Shown here one piece after another: positions 51,513 to 60,220 of a stretch of 64,000 nt of DNA. A model generated the notes under the pieces. It did no database searches and was not told where the DNA came from. It saw only the letters and a list, made by a program, of their open reading frames with translations. The stretch spans positions 1 through 64,000 of the forward strand of contig NZ_WUQY01000014.1 of assembly GCF_009829085.1 (NCBI RefSeq). Reading direction: 5' to 3'. This DNA is from Sphingobacterium bovisgrunnientis. GTDB lineage: Bacteria; Bacteroidota; Bacteroidia; Sphingobacteriales; Sphingobacteriaceae. The stretch's first letter is position 1. Each line of letters starts with the position of its first letter. A program made the translations under genes and the position numbers.

Positions 51513-52853
51513 TTATCTTCCGCTAAGGAAGGTTTTTTCTTGTTTCCAGGTGAATGCTGTAAATATAATAGCCAACACGCATGCCGCTAGAATAAGTTCA
51601 AAAGCGCCGTTCCAACCACCGAAATCAACAACAGCTCCTAGAGCAGCATTTGCTAATAAATCGCCGATAAAATAACCAAATAAACCAGTTAATCCTGCAG
51701 CAGTACCCGCAGCTTTTTTAGGAACTAAATCCAATGCTTGCACTCCGATAAGCATTACTGGTCCATAGATTAAAAATCCAATTGCCCATAATGCAATATT
51801 AACTACCCATTGGCTGTCGCCAGGCGCTAACCAGTACACCAATACGGCGATAAATGTAAAGAACATATAAATGATAGTCACTGGAGCACGACGACCACCA
51901 AACAGTTTGTCACTCATTACTCCACACAAAATCGTACCTGGAATAGCTGCTAATTCATAGAAAGACGCTGACCAAGTCGCCTCAGAAGCTGTAAAATTCT
52001 TCGCTTCTTGTAAAAATGTAGGTGCCCAGTTTACAATACCATTTCGTACCAAATAAACAAAAGCATTAGCGATAGCAATAAACCACAACAATTTATTGTT
52101 GAACACATATTTGAAAAAGATTTCTTTGGCAGTGAATTCTTTCTCTTGACTTGCTTCGTAAGTTTTTGGGTAGTCATTCTTGTATTCTTCGATAGGAGGA
52201 AGACCACAGGATTGCGGTGTATCTCTAACCAATAAGATTGACAGTAAAGCAACAGCAAGAGCTGCAAGACCTGGGAAATATAATCTTGCTTCCCAATCTA
52301 GGAATAATTCGACACCTAAAATAGTCAAGGGGCCAACTAAAAATCCTCCAACATTGTGTGCTAAATTCCAAATTGACATTGTGGTACCTCTTTCTTTTAT
52401 AGAGAACCAATGCACCACTACGCGTCCACATGCTGGCCAGCCCATTCCTTGTACCCATCCATTGATAAAGAGTAAGGCAAACATAATTCCCACAGAAGAT
52501 GTCGCCACAGGAGAGAATCCCATAAAAATCATCGTCAATGAGGATAGGATAAGTCCTGCTGCTAAAAAGTAACGGGCATTAGATCTATCTGAAACATTTC
52601 CCATCAAAAACTTGCTTAGTCCATATGCAATGGAAATAGCAGACATCGCTATACCTAATTCAGCCTTCGAATACCCAAGCACATCTTGTAAATCTTTGAC
52701 CGCGAAGGAGAAGTTCTTACGTACAAAATAATAGGCTGCGTATCCAAAGAATATACCTGTGAAAACTTGAATTCTTAATTTTTTGTATTCAGGATCGATG
52801 CGGCTTTCTGGTAATGGGTTTTTATGGGCAGCGGGTTTGAAAATATTAAACAT
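51513..52853 (-). CDS. glpT: GlpT/UhpT-family organophosphate:phosphate antiporter (probable glycerol-3-phosphate transporter)
   Basis: The 446-residue MFS protein of the OPA family has 12 membrane helices. Family features include YAAYYFVRKNFSFAVKDLQD in helix 1, LSKFLMGNVSDRSNARY, GWVQGMGWPACGRVVVHWF, and the second-half RNGIVNWAPTFLQE. OPA members exchange an organophosphate for inorganic phosphate. Glycerol-3-phosphate is the probable substrate because a GlpQ-like phosphodiesterase gene lies 2 nt upstream on the same strand and GlpF is nearby. Hexose phosphate cannot be excluded from sequence alone. Confidence 0.87.
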   Translation of the reverse strand: MFNIFKPAAHKNPLPESRIDPEYKKLRIQVFTGIFFGYAAYYFVRKNFSFAVKDLQDVLGYSKAELGIAMSAISIAYGLSKFLMGNVSDRSNARYFLAAGLILSSLTMIFMGFSPVATSSVGIMFALLFINGWVQGMGWPACGRVVVHWFSIKERGTTMSIWNLAHNVGGFLVGPLTILGVELFLDWEARLYFPGLAALAVALLSILLVRDTPQSCGLPPIEEYKNDYPKTYEASQEKEFTAKEIFFKYVFNNKLLWFIAIANAFVYLVRNGIVNWAPTFLQEAKNFTASEATWSASFYELAAIPGTILCGVMSDKLFGGRRAPVTIIYMFFTFIAVLVYWLAPGDSQWVVNIALWAIGFLIYGPVMLIGVQALDLVPKKAAGTAAGLTGLFGYFIGDLLANAALGAVVDFGGWNGAFELILAACVLAIIFTAFTWKQEKTFLSGR

Positions 52854-52855
52854 AA

Positions 52856-53761
52856 CTAGAATAAATTAGGATAATCAGAAATAATTCCATCAACTTTCAA
52901 AGCTTTTAGCGCTTCGATCTCTTCTTTTGTATTCACTGTCCAAGGAATAATTTTGATTCCTAACTGGTGTGCCTGAGTCACAAAATCTGTAGTCACAATT
53001 TTATAATTAGGACTGATGATAAAAGGTTTAAAACCCAAATCTTCAACCAATTCTTCTGGCGTTTTGGTATTTTTTGCATCTACCAAATACGACGTACGAA
53101 TAGTTGGGTATTGCTTATTAATATATTGAATCGTACGCTTATCAAAAGATTGGATTACTGTGCGAGGCGCAATTCCTTTGTCTAAAACTATCTTTACCAA
53201 TAAGTCCGAAAATTCTTTTGGCTCTGGGTGAGCTTTATTATCTTTTTTTTCGTTACTCTTCGTTTCGATGTTATAAAACATCTTTCTGCCTTTAGAGTTA
53301 GCATATTTTTCAGACTCATCGATTAAATCTGATAATAAGTCAATTTTTGTTGCTGTTTTTTTCTGTTGTGGGAAATCTACATTACCTTTTAAACCTATGT
53401 CAAATTGTTGTAATTGGTCGTAGGTATAATCGTAAATCAGTCCTTTATTATCTTTTCCAGTCAGCTCTTTACCATCGGCATACGTGACGAATTTTGGATT
53501 TAAGAAATCATCATGATAAACCACAACTTTTTTATCTTTCGTGATATGACAATCCATTTCTAAAGTAGTCACTATTGGCAAATCAATAGCAATTTTCATT
53601 GCTCCTGTAGAGTTTTCAGGATATAATCCGCGTGCACCTCTGTGCCCTTCGTAGGCGAAAGTAGGGAAGGAGGGTTCTATATTTTTGGAAGAATACATTT
53701 GCTTACAAGATAATAGTGTTACACTCGAAATTAGAATGGATAAAATTATATTTTTCTTCAT
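52856..53761 (-). CDS. glpQ: GlpQ-like glycerophosphodiester phosphodiesterase, lipoprotein
   Basis: The 301-residue lipoprotein has a lipobox TLLSC (Cys about residue 19), so it is membrane-anchored outside the cytoplasm. The TIM-barrel GDPD domain has EGHRGARGLYPENST with the first catalytic His, LEMDCHITKDKKVVVYHDD with the metal Glu/Asp and second His, and a C-terminal IIPWTVNTKEEIEAL. It hydrolyses glycerophosphodiesters to glycerol-3-phosphate plus an alcohol. The stop is 2 nt from the GlpT-like ATG, so product release and import are encoded together. The long pre-terminal part FPQQKKTATKIDLLSD resembles periplasmic GlpQ. Confidence 0.92.
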   Translation of the reverse strand: MKKNIILSILISSVTLLSCKQMYSSKNIEPSFPTFAYEGHRGARGLYPENSTGAMKIAIDLPIVTTLEMDCHITKDKKVVVYHDDFLNPKFVTYADGKELTGKDNKGLIYDYTYDQLQQFDIGLKGNVDFPQQKKTATKIDLLSDLIDESEKYANSKGRKMFYNIETKSNEKKDNKAHPEPKEFSDLLVKIVLDKGIAPRTVIQSFDKRTIQYINKQYPTIRTSYLVDAKNTKTPEELVEDLGFKPFIISPNYKIVTTDFVTQAHQLGIKIIPWTVNTKEEIEALKALKVDGIISDYPNLF

Positions 53762-53839
53762 ACAGGTAGTTATAGAAATTAGAATGGCGTAAAAATAATT
53801 AATAAACTTAGCGTCGAAAATCTATTTCTCTTTAAAAAT

Positions 53840-53888
53840 GTAACATCAGTAAGACATATTGTTTCTACATATTTCTTACTGATGTTAC
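53840..53888 (-). terminator. terminator after the BACON/LTD lipoprotein gene
   Basis: A 15-bp perfect stem (GTAACATCAGTAAGA at 53840-53854 with TCTTACTGATGTTAC at 53874-53888) has a 19-nt loop and a T-rich minus-strand tail. It separates the susCD-type operon from glpQ-glpT. Confidence 0.8.
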
Positions 53889-53909
53889 TTTATAGTTTAC
53901 TATAGATAG

Positions 53910-55454
53910 CTACGGAGCAGGAATCATTTTCGTTGAATTTGCTGTTTCAATTTGATTCAATGTCGAGTTGTCTGTTAACGTAATCAAATTGTGTGAGCGT
54001 GGCGTAGTCCATGTTGCCGAAGTAACATTATAAGCACCACGCAATTCATAGAATTGATTTTGAGCTGCATAAGCTACTGACCATGTGTTTGTTCCTTGGC
54101 GATAGAAGCGTGTATTAGTTCCAGCCACCGTATAATGATCTGTAGTGGTAACACGATAACCTCTTTCTTGGCCAGTAAATGGTGCATAGCTTCTAAGTCC
54201 GTATAATGCTCCAGTGCCTGGACCGATGAAAATGACATCCATTGGCTCGGTTTCATGGTCTATAGTTGTTCCTTTGAAAACTGCAAGCCCAGAAGTAACA
54301 CCTGAGTTAGCGAATAAGCCAGTACTGATAGCACCCACACCATCATCGCCTGGATTATTAACATAATCATGTTGTTTTACCCAGTTTGCTTCAGGAATGC
54401 TTGTAGAATTTGGACCATTGATTCTACCACCTGTTCCACCGACATAAAAGTATTGTCCTTTCTGTACAGTTCCCGATGTAATGTTTATTTTATATGTACG
54501 ATTAACCGCCGCATTATTAATAGTATAAGTTCCCGACACCCATCCATTTGGAGGAAAGTCTTGTCTGCGGTCTAATTGACCTGCGCCAGGTGCACCCGTT
54601 GTACCCGCATTATTACATATAATTAAACTGTAAGCATTGTCACCATTATCAAAAGTGATATCGCGTAATGCTAAGAATTGAACATATTCTTGATTTCCAT
54701 CAGCACCATTAGGGTCAGCCATAAATCCAGAAATCACAAATGGTAAAGCGTCTGGATGTGGTTTATTAGGATCGAATACTTCTTTCGTAATAGGTGCAGG
54801 CATTTCAAGTCCACGACTAACATCTGACGTACTTACCGTAAAAGTAACATTACCTGTTACCGTAGGTTTTCCACTTAGAGGAATAAGTATTTCTCCAGAA
54901 GTGGAGGTCAATACGATTGGATGATCGGTAATAGGATTAAATCCAGGAGCACCGTCTCCTGTCATAGTAACAGTAAAGAGAATTTGATCATCTACAATTC
55001 CTTTTTGATATGGAATAGAAATGTATACATCTTTAATGTCTTCACCGATGTTAAATAATTCTGCATTGATCGTAGCCTCACCTAAATTCAATCTACCGTC
55101 CTCTTGTTGAACAAGGATTTCTGTAACTTCTTGTCCAACTTTTAATTGAATTTTTCCTTCTCTTTGTTCACCTTTATTTGGAGCTACCGTTACTAAGACT
55201 GGCTGTCTTTTACCGGTACCAGTACCAGAATTCAGGTCAAAAGATATCCATTCGTCATCTGGCGCATCTAAAGTCCACGATTCGCCATTCGTCGTAAATG
55301 CAAATCCTTTTTCTCCGCCTTCCCAAGGGAAAGCTAGTTGATCAGTTGTTTTGTCTAAAAAGAAACCCATAACTTCTTCTTTATCACATGAAGTGAAAAA
55401 TCCGATGAATATAGTTAATAGCAAAACGTAACTTTTAAATCCTTCTTTTTTCAT
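53910..55454 (-). CDS. BACON plus lamin-tail-like surface lipoprotein
   Basis: The 514-residue lipoprotein has a lipobox FFTSC near residue 23. A BACON-like domain follows (about 35-120; LAFPWEGGEKGFAFTTNGESW, then GKIQLKVGQEVTEILVQQ), then another beta-sandwich (about 120-230). A region beginning FVISGFMADPNGADGNQEY (about 240-360) resembles lamin-tail domains, and the C-terminal part is beta-rich. BACON domains bind glycans or mucin-like ligands. Lamin-tail domains often accompany secreted nucleases and phosphoesterases. It is the last gene of the second susCD-type operon. I see no catalytic site, so a binding role is likely. Confidence 0.72.
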   Translation of the reverse strand: MKKEGFKSYVLLLTIFIGFFTSCDKEEVMGFFLDKTTDQLAFPWEGGEKGFAFTTNGESWTLDAPDDEWISFDLNSGTGTGKRQPVLVTVAPNKGEQREGKIQLKVGQEVTEILVQQEDGRLNLGEATINAELFNIGEDIKDVYISIPYQKGIVDDQILFTVTMTGDGAPGFNPITDHPIVLTSTSGEILIPLSGKPTVTGNVTFTVSTSDVSRGLEMPAPITKEVFDPNKPHPDALPFVISGFMADPNGADGNQEYVQFLALRDITFDNGDNAYSLIICNNAGTTGAPGAGQLDRRQDFPPNGWVSGTYTINNAAVNRTYKINITSGTVQKGQYFYVGGTGGRINGPNSTSIPEANWVKQHDYVNNPGDDGVGAISTGLFANSGVTSGLAVFKGTTIDHETEPMDVIFIGPGTGALYGLRSYAPFTGQERGYRVTTTDHYTVAGTNTRFYRQGTNTWSVAYAAQNQFYELRGAYNVTSATWTTPRSHNLITLTDNSTLNQIETANSTKMIPAP

Positions 55455-55513
55455 CCTTTTATATTTTAATAATCAAGGTTTGATATAATTCAGTTGACAA
55501 TTACACTTTCTGC

Positions 55514-57475
55514 TTAACGCATTGCGTAATTGAAAGCTTTAGGTCTTACCATTGTTTCTGTATATTTCGTTCCAAACTCATCTTCCACTGTAACTTCTAG
55601 TGTTGAAGTAGGACTACTTGCTTCAACTAAGAATAGGTGAGCTGTATTACTTGCACCAAAAGTTGGATCAGCATTAGCATTTATGCGTTGCATGTCGTAC
55701 GAAATAAGGTGTAATGGATCTTTTTTACGAACTCTATTTACAGCTAGATTATTGCCGTTTTCTTTAACGGTAACTTTCCAATTATTTTGGTATCCCCATA
55801 CATTAATCAGCACTTGATTTTTTTTATTGGCAGTACCGTATTCCCCAACAATCCCAGGTACTTTAGCTTTAAACTCATCATTTGCGTTTGGAGTATAATT
55901 TGCAGCTGTAATATGAACATTGTTTAGATCATACGTTCTGAATTGATAATCTTTGTCATATCCAATACTTTTGTAGTACCACTTTTGGTTTCTTCCATTC
56001 ATTTCCCAAATAGAATAACCACCCGGACTTCCGTCTTTAGAGATATGATTATTAGCACTAGTAGCTCCGGTCCACCACCAAGTTGCACTAACAGCCGCAA
56101 TTGTATGTTCTGAAATGTTCGAACCCGCAGGCGAATTCCTGTAATTTACGTGAGTATGACCCGATAGAACCTTTACATTAGTAAATTCAGAAACAGCTGC
56201 TAATAGTTGTGGCGTGTTTTCCATGGCATTATTAAAATTGCCGTTCTGGTCTGGATTAGTAAACAGAGGCACGTGAGTTGCAATTACAATTGGCGTGTTT
56301 TTATCTGTAACATAAGATAAATCTTTCATTAACCAGTTCAATTGTTCTTGATCTAGAATATCTTTATAGTTTCTTTCACCAATAATTCCTAGGCTACCAC
56401 CGTCATTCAGCCATTCCATATTATCCAATATCACGTAGTGAACATTTCCAATATTCATTGAATAATAAGTTGGGCCCAATGTTCTTTTGTATGGCAATGC
56501 ACCAAGCCAATCATTTGAACTTACATAAGGGTCATAATCATGATTTCCTATTACATTGAAGATTGGAAATTCCAGACTTTTGACTTGTTCAATGTATTGT
56601 TCTAACTTGAAATTGTTTGAATACCAATACAATTCCCAAGTAAGGTCTCCTAATGTGATTCCGTAGAAACGCTTGTTTTGACTTTTGTATTGTGCATACA
56701 CCGCTTTGATATCTTCCATGAAACCATCTTGAAACTGCACAAGATCGTTGTTTCTATTTGCAAGATGTAAATCCGCCATAAATGCAACTACATGGTTTTC
56801 ATTATTTACAGGAGTCAATTCGAAATCTTTGATTTCTGTTGAAGAAGTTACACCAGCTAAACGTTTGAATAACTGAGGAACAGTATTAATAGATGCTACT
56901 TCGTAATTCGAAGGAATAGAAATAAAAACGTAACCGTGTTTTTTTGCAGATGGCAGGTAATATATACCGTTTTGATCCGTTACTGCAAACTCAATACCAT
57001 CAGATACCACAACATTGGCTACACCTTGACCATTTGCATGTACAGTACCTTTTACTGTCATTCCTTCGCGGTCAGGAATATTATCATTAATGATATGATT
57101 AATGAAGGTTCTGCCAAGTAATTGATCTAAATTTCCTCTTTGAATTCTGATTTCATATTCACCATCCAATAGACTTTCGGAGTTTGCTAATACTATTTGA
57201 GCCTCTTCTAAGTTTTTAGTCACCATCTCAAGAGATCCACCACCTTGGCCTCCACGAGGAATGAATGTGATAATATCGCCTTCTTGAAATCCTATTCCGG
57301 AGATGATAATATCCGATTCCTTCGTCACATTATAAACATATGGAATGTCGATGTGCGTTACTTTTATAGAGGTTTGAATCTTTTCCTCTGTCAATTCTGT
57401 TATTTTATCTGAGCAACTCGAAAATATAGTTGCGCAGATAAAAATTAGCATTAAAAATATATTTAGTTTTTTCAT
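55514..57475 (-). CDS. calcineurin-like metallophosphoesterase lipoprotein
   Basis: The 653-residue lipoprotein has a lipobox IFSSC near residue 20. An IPT-like domain (about 35-130) and a carboxypeptidase-regulatory/calcineurin-N-type domain (MTVKGTVHANGQGVANVVVS) precede the phosphoesterase core. Metal ligands are D235/H237 in MADLHLA, Asp in TLGDLTW, N311/H312 in VIGNHDYD, His in VIATHVPLF, and H440/H442 in LSGHTHVNY. A C-terminal calcineurin-C-like beta domain ends it. It should hydrolyse phosphomono- or diesters at the cell surface or in the periplasm. Its operon mates (SusC/SusD, DUF5689) and the nearby glpQ-glpT point to organophosphate scavenging. Confidence 0.9.
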   Translation of the reverse strand: MKKLNIFLMLIFICATIFSSCSDKITELTEEKIQTSIKVTHIDIPYVYNVTKESDIIISGIGFQEGDIITFIPRGGQGGGSLEMVTKNLEEAQIVLANSESLLDGEYEIRIQRGNLDQLLGRTFINHIINDNIPDREGMTVKGTVHANGQGVANVVVSDGIEFAVTDQNGIYYLPSAKKHGYVFISIPSNYEVASINTVPQLFKRLAGVTSSTEIKDFELTPVNNENHVVAFMADLHLANRNNDLVQFQDGFMEDIKAVYAQYKSQNKRFYGITLGDLTWELYWYSNNFKLEQYIEQVKSLEFPIFNVIGNHDYDPYVSSNDWLGALPYKRTLGPTYYSMNIGNVHYVILDNMEWLNDGGSLGIIGERNYKDILDQEQLNWLMKDLSYVTDKNTPIVIATHVPLFTNPDQNGNFNNAMENTPQLLAAVSEFTNVKVLSGHTHVNYRNSPAGSNISEHTIAAVSATWWWTGATSANNHISKDGSPGGYSIWEMNGRNQKWYYKSIGYDKDYQFRTYDLNNVHITAANYTPNANDEFKAKVPGIVGEYGTANKKNQVLINVWGYQNNWKVTVKENGNNLAVNRVRKKDPLHLISYDMQRINANADPTFGASNTAHLFLVEASSPTSTLEVTVEDEFGTKYTETMVRPKAFNYAMR

Positions 57476-57493
57476 GATAGTCGTTTAAATACC

Positions 57494-58735
57494 TTAGTAA
57501 CTTCTGAAAATAGCAAAATCGTCTACACCTAATCTACCTCCAACATTATTTGCTTGAGGACGGTTGAGTCTAAAACGTACAGGTCCAGGAATATTCATTA
57601 AGAATATCGCTTGCTTGCTGTCCATACTTACCGTTGTTGTATGTGCATCTGTGATGTTTCCATTGACTTGATGCCATGTGGTACCTTTATCAGTAGAGTA
57701 CTCCAATTTAAACCAGCTAGTAGGATCATTCCAATATGAACCATAGAAAAAAGTAACTTTGGAAGCTCCATCAGGTACATCGAAATCCATTTGCAATAGG
57801 GCATCGGAAGTTGCATGATTTTGTTGGAAACGAACAGCGTTCACACCAGAAACAATACGATCTCTACCTGGGGTAATACCTAATAATGTTTGTTGAAACC
57901 ACCAAGGTCCTGTCGATAAAACCACCGTTCTATTCGCATAACCATCTTTAGGTGCATCTGGATTTTCGAAAGTCTCAGGCCATCCCGCATAGATTTTACC
58001 ACTTGGATAAGCCATATCTGCATAGGTAAGTAATCTTAAAGCGATATTTTCATTTTGCTTGGTAACAATTCCTCTAAATGTTGCACTTGGCGCTACAGGT
58101 TCATTCGCAAAAGTAGCTTCGTTACCTACTGTTACGAATACTTTCTTTCCATCAGCGTCAGCCAATGGACGTGAACCACTAATCTTGTCACGAGGATTGG
58201 GTTCAACTTCAAGATCTGATGTAATTTCAACGTACGTAGACTCGTAGTTATCAAATTGATTATTCAGTGTACCAATAGAAACAGCTTTAGCTGTCACTGT
58301 ATTATTACGGTTTATAATGTAGGTATTGTTGTGATTTGCCCCCAGTAAAGCCAACATACCTTCTCTGCGACCTAAGGTCAATTCATCTACCCAAATATCT
58401 ACGGAGTCCCCAAGTCTATAACGTTGTGGATCATCAATTTCAACTAAAATACCGCGCAACTGACCTCTCCACTCATTTTGAACAGCAATATAGTTTTTAG
58501 GAAAGTTGTTTCCTTCATGGCTAGATACCACCAAAGCTTTAATATGATTTGCTTTGGTAAGTTCATTCTCTCCGAGTTTCACATCTTCTTGCTTGTGTAT
58601 GTTTCGCAATGCATAAATAGAAATCTCCGGATTATTAGTGCCTAGAGCTTCATTTACATCTTCTTTGAAACAGCTGGAAAGTAATACAGATGTAATACCA
58701 GCATATATAAATGTTTTTATTCCTCTCATTTTCAT
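57494..58735 (-). CDS. DUF5689 lipoprotein
   Basis: The 413-residue lipoprotein has a lipobox VLLSSC near residue 22. The N-terminal ~200 residues match DUF5689 (PEISIYALRN, KALVVSSHEGNNFPKNYIAVQ, RGILVEIDD, YRLGDSVDIWV), an OB-like domain also seen next to secreted nucleases and phosphatases. The C-terminal ~170 residues form a jelly-roll (VTFFYGSYWNDPTSWFKLEYS, GRLGVDDFAIF). No catalytic residues are evident. It lies 11 nt after susD and 18 nt before the phosphoesterase gene, so it is part of the same operon and probably helps capture the substrate. Confidence 0.83.
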   Translation of the reverse strand: MKMRGIKTFIYAGITSVLLSSCFKEDVNEALGTNNPEISIYALRNIHKQEDVKLGENELTKANHIKALVVSSHEGNNFPKNYIAVQNEWRGQLRGILVEIDDPQRYRLGDSVDIWVDELTLGRREGMLALLGANHNNTYIINRNNTVTAKAVSIGTLNNQFDNYESTYVEITSDLEVEPNPRDKISGSRPLADADGKKVFVTVGNEATFANEPVAPSATFRGIVTKQNENIALRLLTYADMAYPSGKIYAGWPETFENPDAPKDGYANRTVVLSTGPWWFQQTLLGITPGRDRIVSGVNAVRFQQNHATSDALLQMDFDVPDGASKVTFFYGSYWNDPTSWFKLEYSTDKGTTWHQVNGNITDAHTTTVSMDSKQAIFLMNIPGPVRFRLNRPQANNVGGRLGVDDFAIFRSY

Positions 58736-58746
58736 AGTATCAATTA

Positions 58747-60210
58747 TTAGTTAGCAGGCTGCCACCACATTAAAGAATTAGGCGTATTTCCTCCCATACG
58801 AGCGGAAGCCTCATCGTAATTATCTTTATTCAATGCCTGCGTGATTAATGGATAAGTCATTCTTACTGGCATTTTTCTTCCTTCAAGGCCAGGACCTTGG
58901 ATTAGATCCAAAGCTCTTGTTCTACGGTATTCATACCACTGTTGGAAGTCCGTGAAAAATAAAGAATAGTACTTTTGCAAATGAATTTTCTTCAATTTGC
59001 TCTCATTTGTATCTGTTGGGAAAAAGCCAACTCGTTCATTGCTTAGATAAGTTGCTGGAAGTTCTACACCCCATATTTGCATTGCTGAGTTTACACCATT
59101 TTGATAGTGTTGCCATGCATCGCCGCTGTATGTTATTCCTTTAAGCGCACATTCTGCTAGAATAAATTGCAATTCAGCATAATTTAAGATGTTTCCTAAT
59201 CGAGAGCTCGTCATCAATGAAGGATGAAAAGTAGACAGACGCTCAGGTACTTGTCCGCGAGGATAACCTGATTGCATACCCAAATAAGATCCCAATGTAG
59301 GTTGCGTAGCCCACAAACTAAGACGTGGATCTGCCATCGCAATTAGATTCTCGATAAAGAAGTGCGAATATCCTTTATTTCCATTAAAATCGATTTCGCG
59401 AGAATTCATATATGGATTTATATAAGGCTCTTGCGTGGTGAAATATAGAATAGCTGAATCATCATGGCTGCTCATAATTGGATATTGAGAAGATTTAGTT
59501 TCTACAATTTCTCTAATTTTAAGCACAGCATTCAATTCAGGTTTGTGTGATACGCGAAGTAACAATCGCAAGTATAATGAGTTGCCGAATTTGCGCCATT
59601 TCGCTGTATTACCAGCAAATAGGGGATCCATATTTTGATGAGATTCTGGTAATTCATCTTCACTCAACAATTGGTTCGCTTGCTCTAATTTCAAAAATAG
59701 ATCACGATAAATATCGATTTGTTTGTCGTAGACAGGTGTTCTATTTAGTTCTTTGTATCCAAGATTACTTTCGAAGTAAGGAACATCACCGTACATATCT
59801 GTAAGCATTGAACTAACCCATACATCTAATATTCTGGATACACCTTGATATGCTTTGTAACCCGACTGTTGTCCAACGCCAGCGCTAGTATATATATCAC
59901 GTATGTTTGTCAATTCCACATACCAGTTTCTCCACATATGCTCGGTCTCTGTAGCACGAACCTCATAGCGGTGAAACTCTAAGTTGTTATTTGTTGTGAC
60001 CGTCACTTGCATAAGCTCATTATTGATGCGCATATTACGATCAAGATTCGCAGCTAAAGTCTTGTAAAGTGTAGGGCCTATTAATGCTTGCGGAGAAACT
60101 TTAGCACTTTCGTTAGGATTGGTATTTATATCCACAAAATCTCCAGTACAACTCCATGTGGTTACACATAAAGTTGCTAATGCTATAATTAAGTTAAATT
60201 TAAATTTCAT
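58747..60210 (-). CDS. SusD/RagB-family nutrient-binding lipoprotein (second pair)
   Basis: The 487-residue lipoprotein begins MKFKFNLIIALATL and has a lipobox TTWSC. It is of the shorter SusD-like type: DFVDINTNPNESAKV, WVSSMLTDMYGDVPYFES, LNYAELQFILAECALKG, and a final YEYRRTRALD. I chose the ATG at 60210; the frame is open back to 60285, but that part overlaps the end of susC. It is the outer-membrane lid of the adjacent SusC-like channel. The ligand is unknown. From operon context an organophosphate or phospho-glycan is suspected. Confidence 0.92.
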   Translation of the reverse strand: MKFKFNLIIALATLCVTTWSCTGDFVDINTNPNESAKVSPQALIGPTLYKTLAANLDRNMRINNELMQVTVTTNNNLEFHRYEVRATETEHMWRNWYVELTNIRDIYTSAGVGQQSGYKAYQGVSRILDVWVSSMLTDMYGDVPYFESNLGYKELNRTPVYDKQIDIYRDLFLKLEQANQLLSEDELPESHQNMDPLFAGNTAKWRKFGNSLYLRLLLRVSHKPELNAVLKIREIVETKSSQYPIMSSHDDSAILYFTTQEPYINPYMNSREIDFNGNKGYSHFFIENLIAMADPRLSLWATQPTLGSYLGMQSGYPRGQVPERLSTFHPSLMTSSRLGNILNYAELQFILAECALKGITYSGDAWQHYQNGVNSAMQIWGVELPATYLSNERVGFFPTDTNESKLKKIHLQKYYSLFFTDFQQWYEYRRTRALDLIQGPGLEGRKMPVRMTYPLITQALNKDNYDEASARMGGNTPNSLMWWQPAN

Positions 60211-60220
60211 AACAGTACTA

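Noticed and set aside
52180..52572. 130-codon plus-strand open frame
   Set aside because: It is fully antisense to the glpT-like gene, has no family resemblance and no start context.
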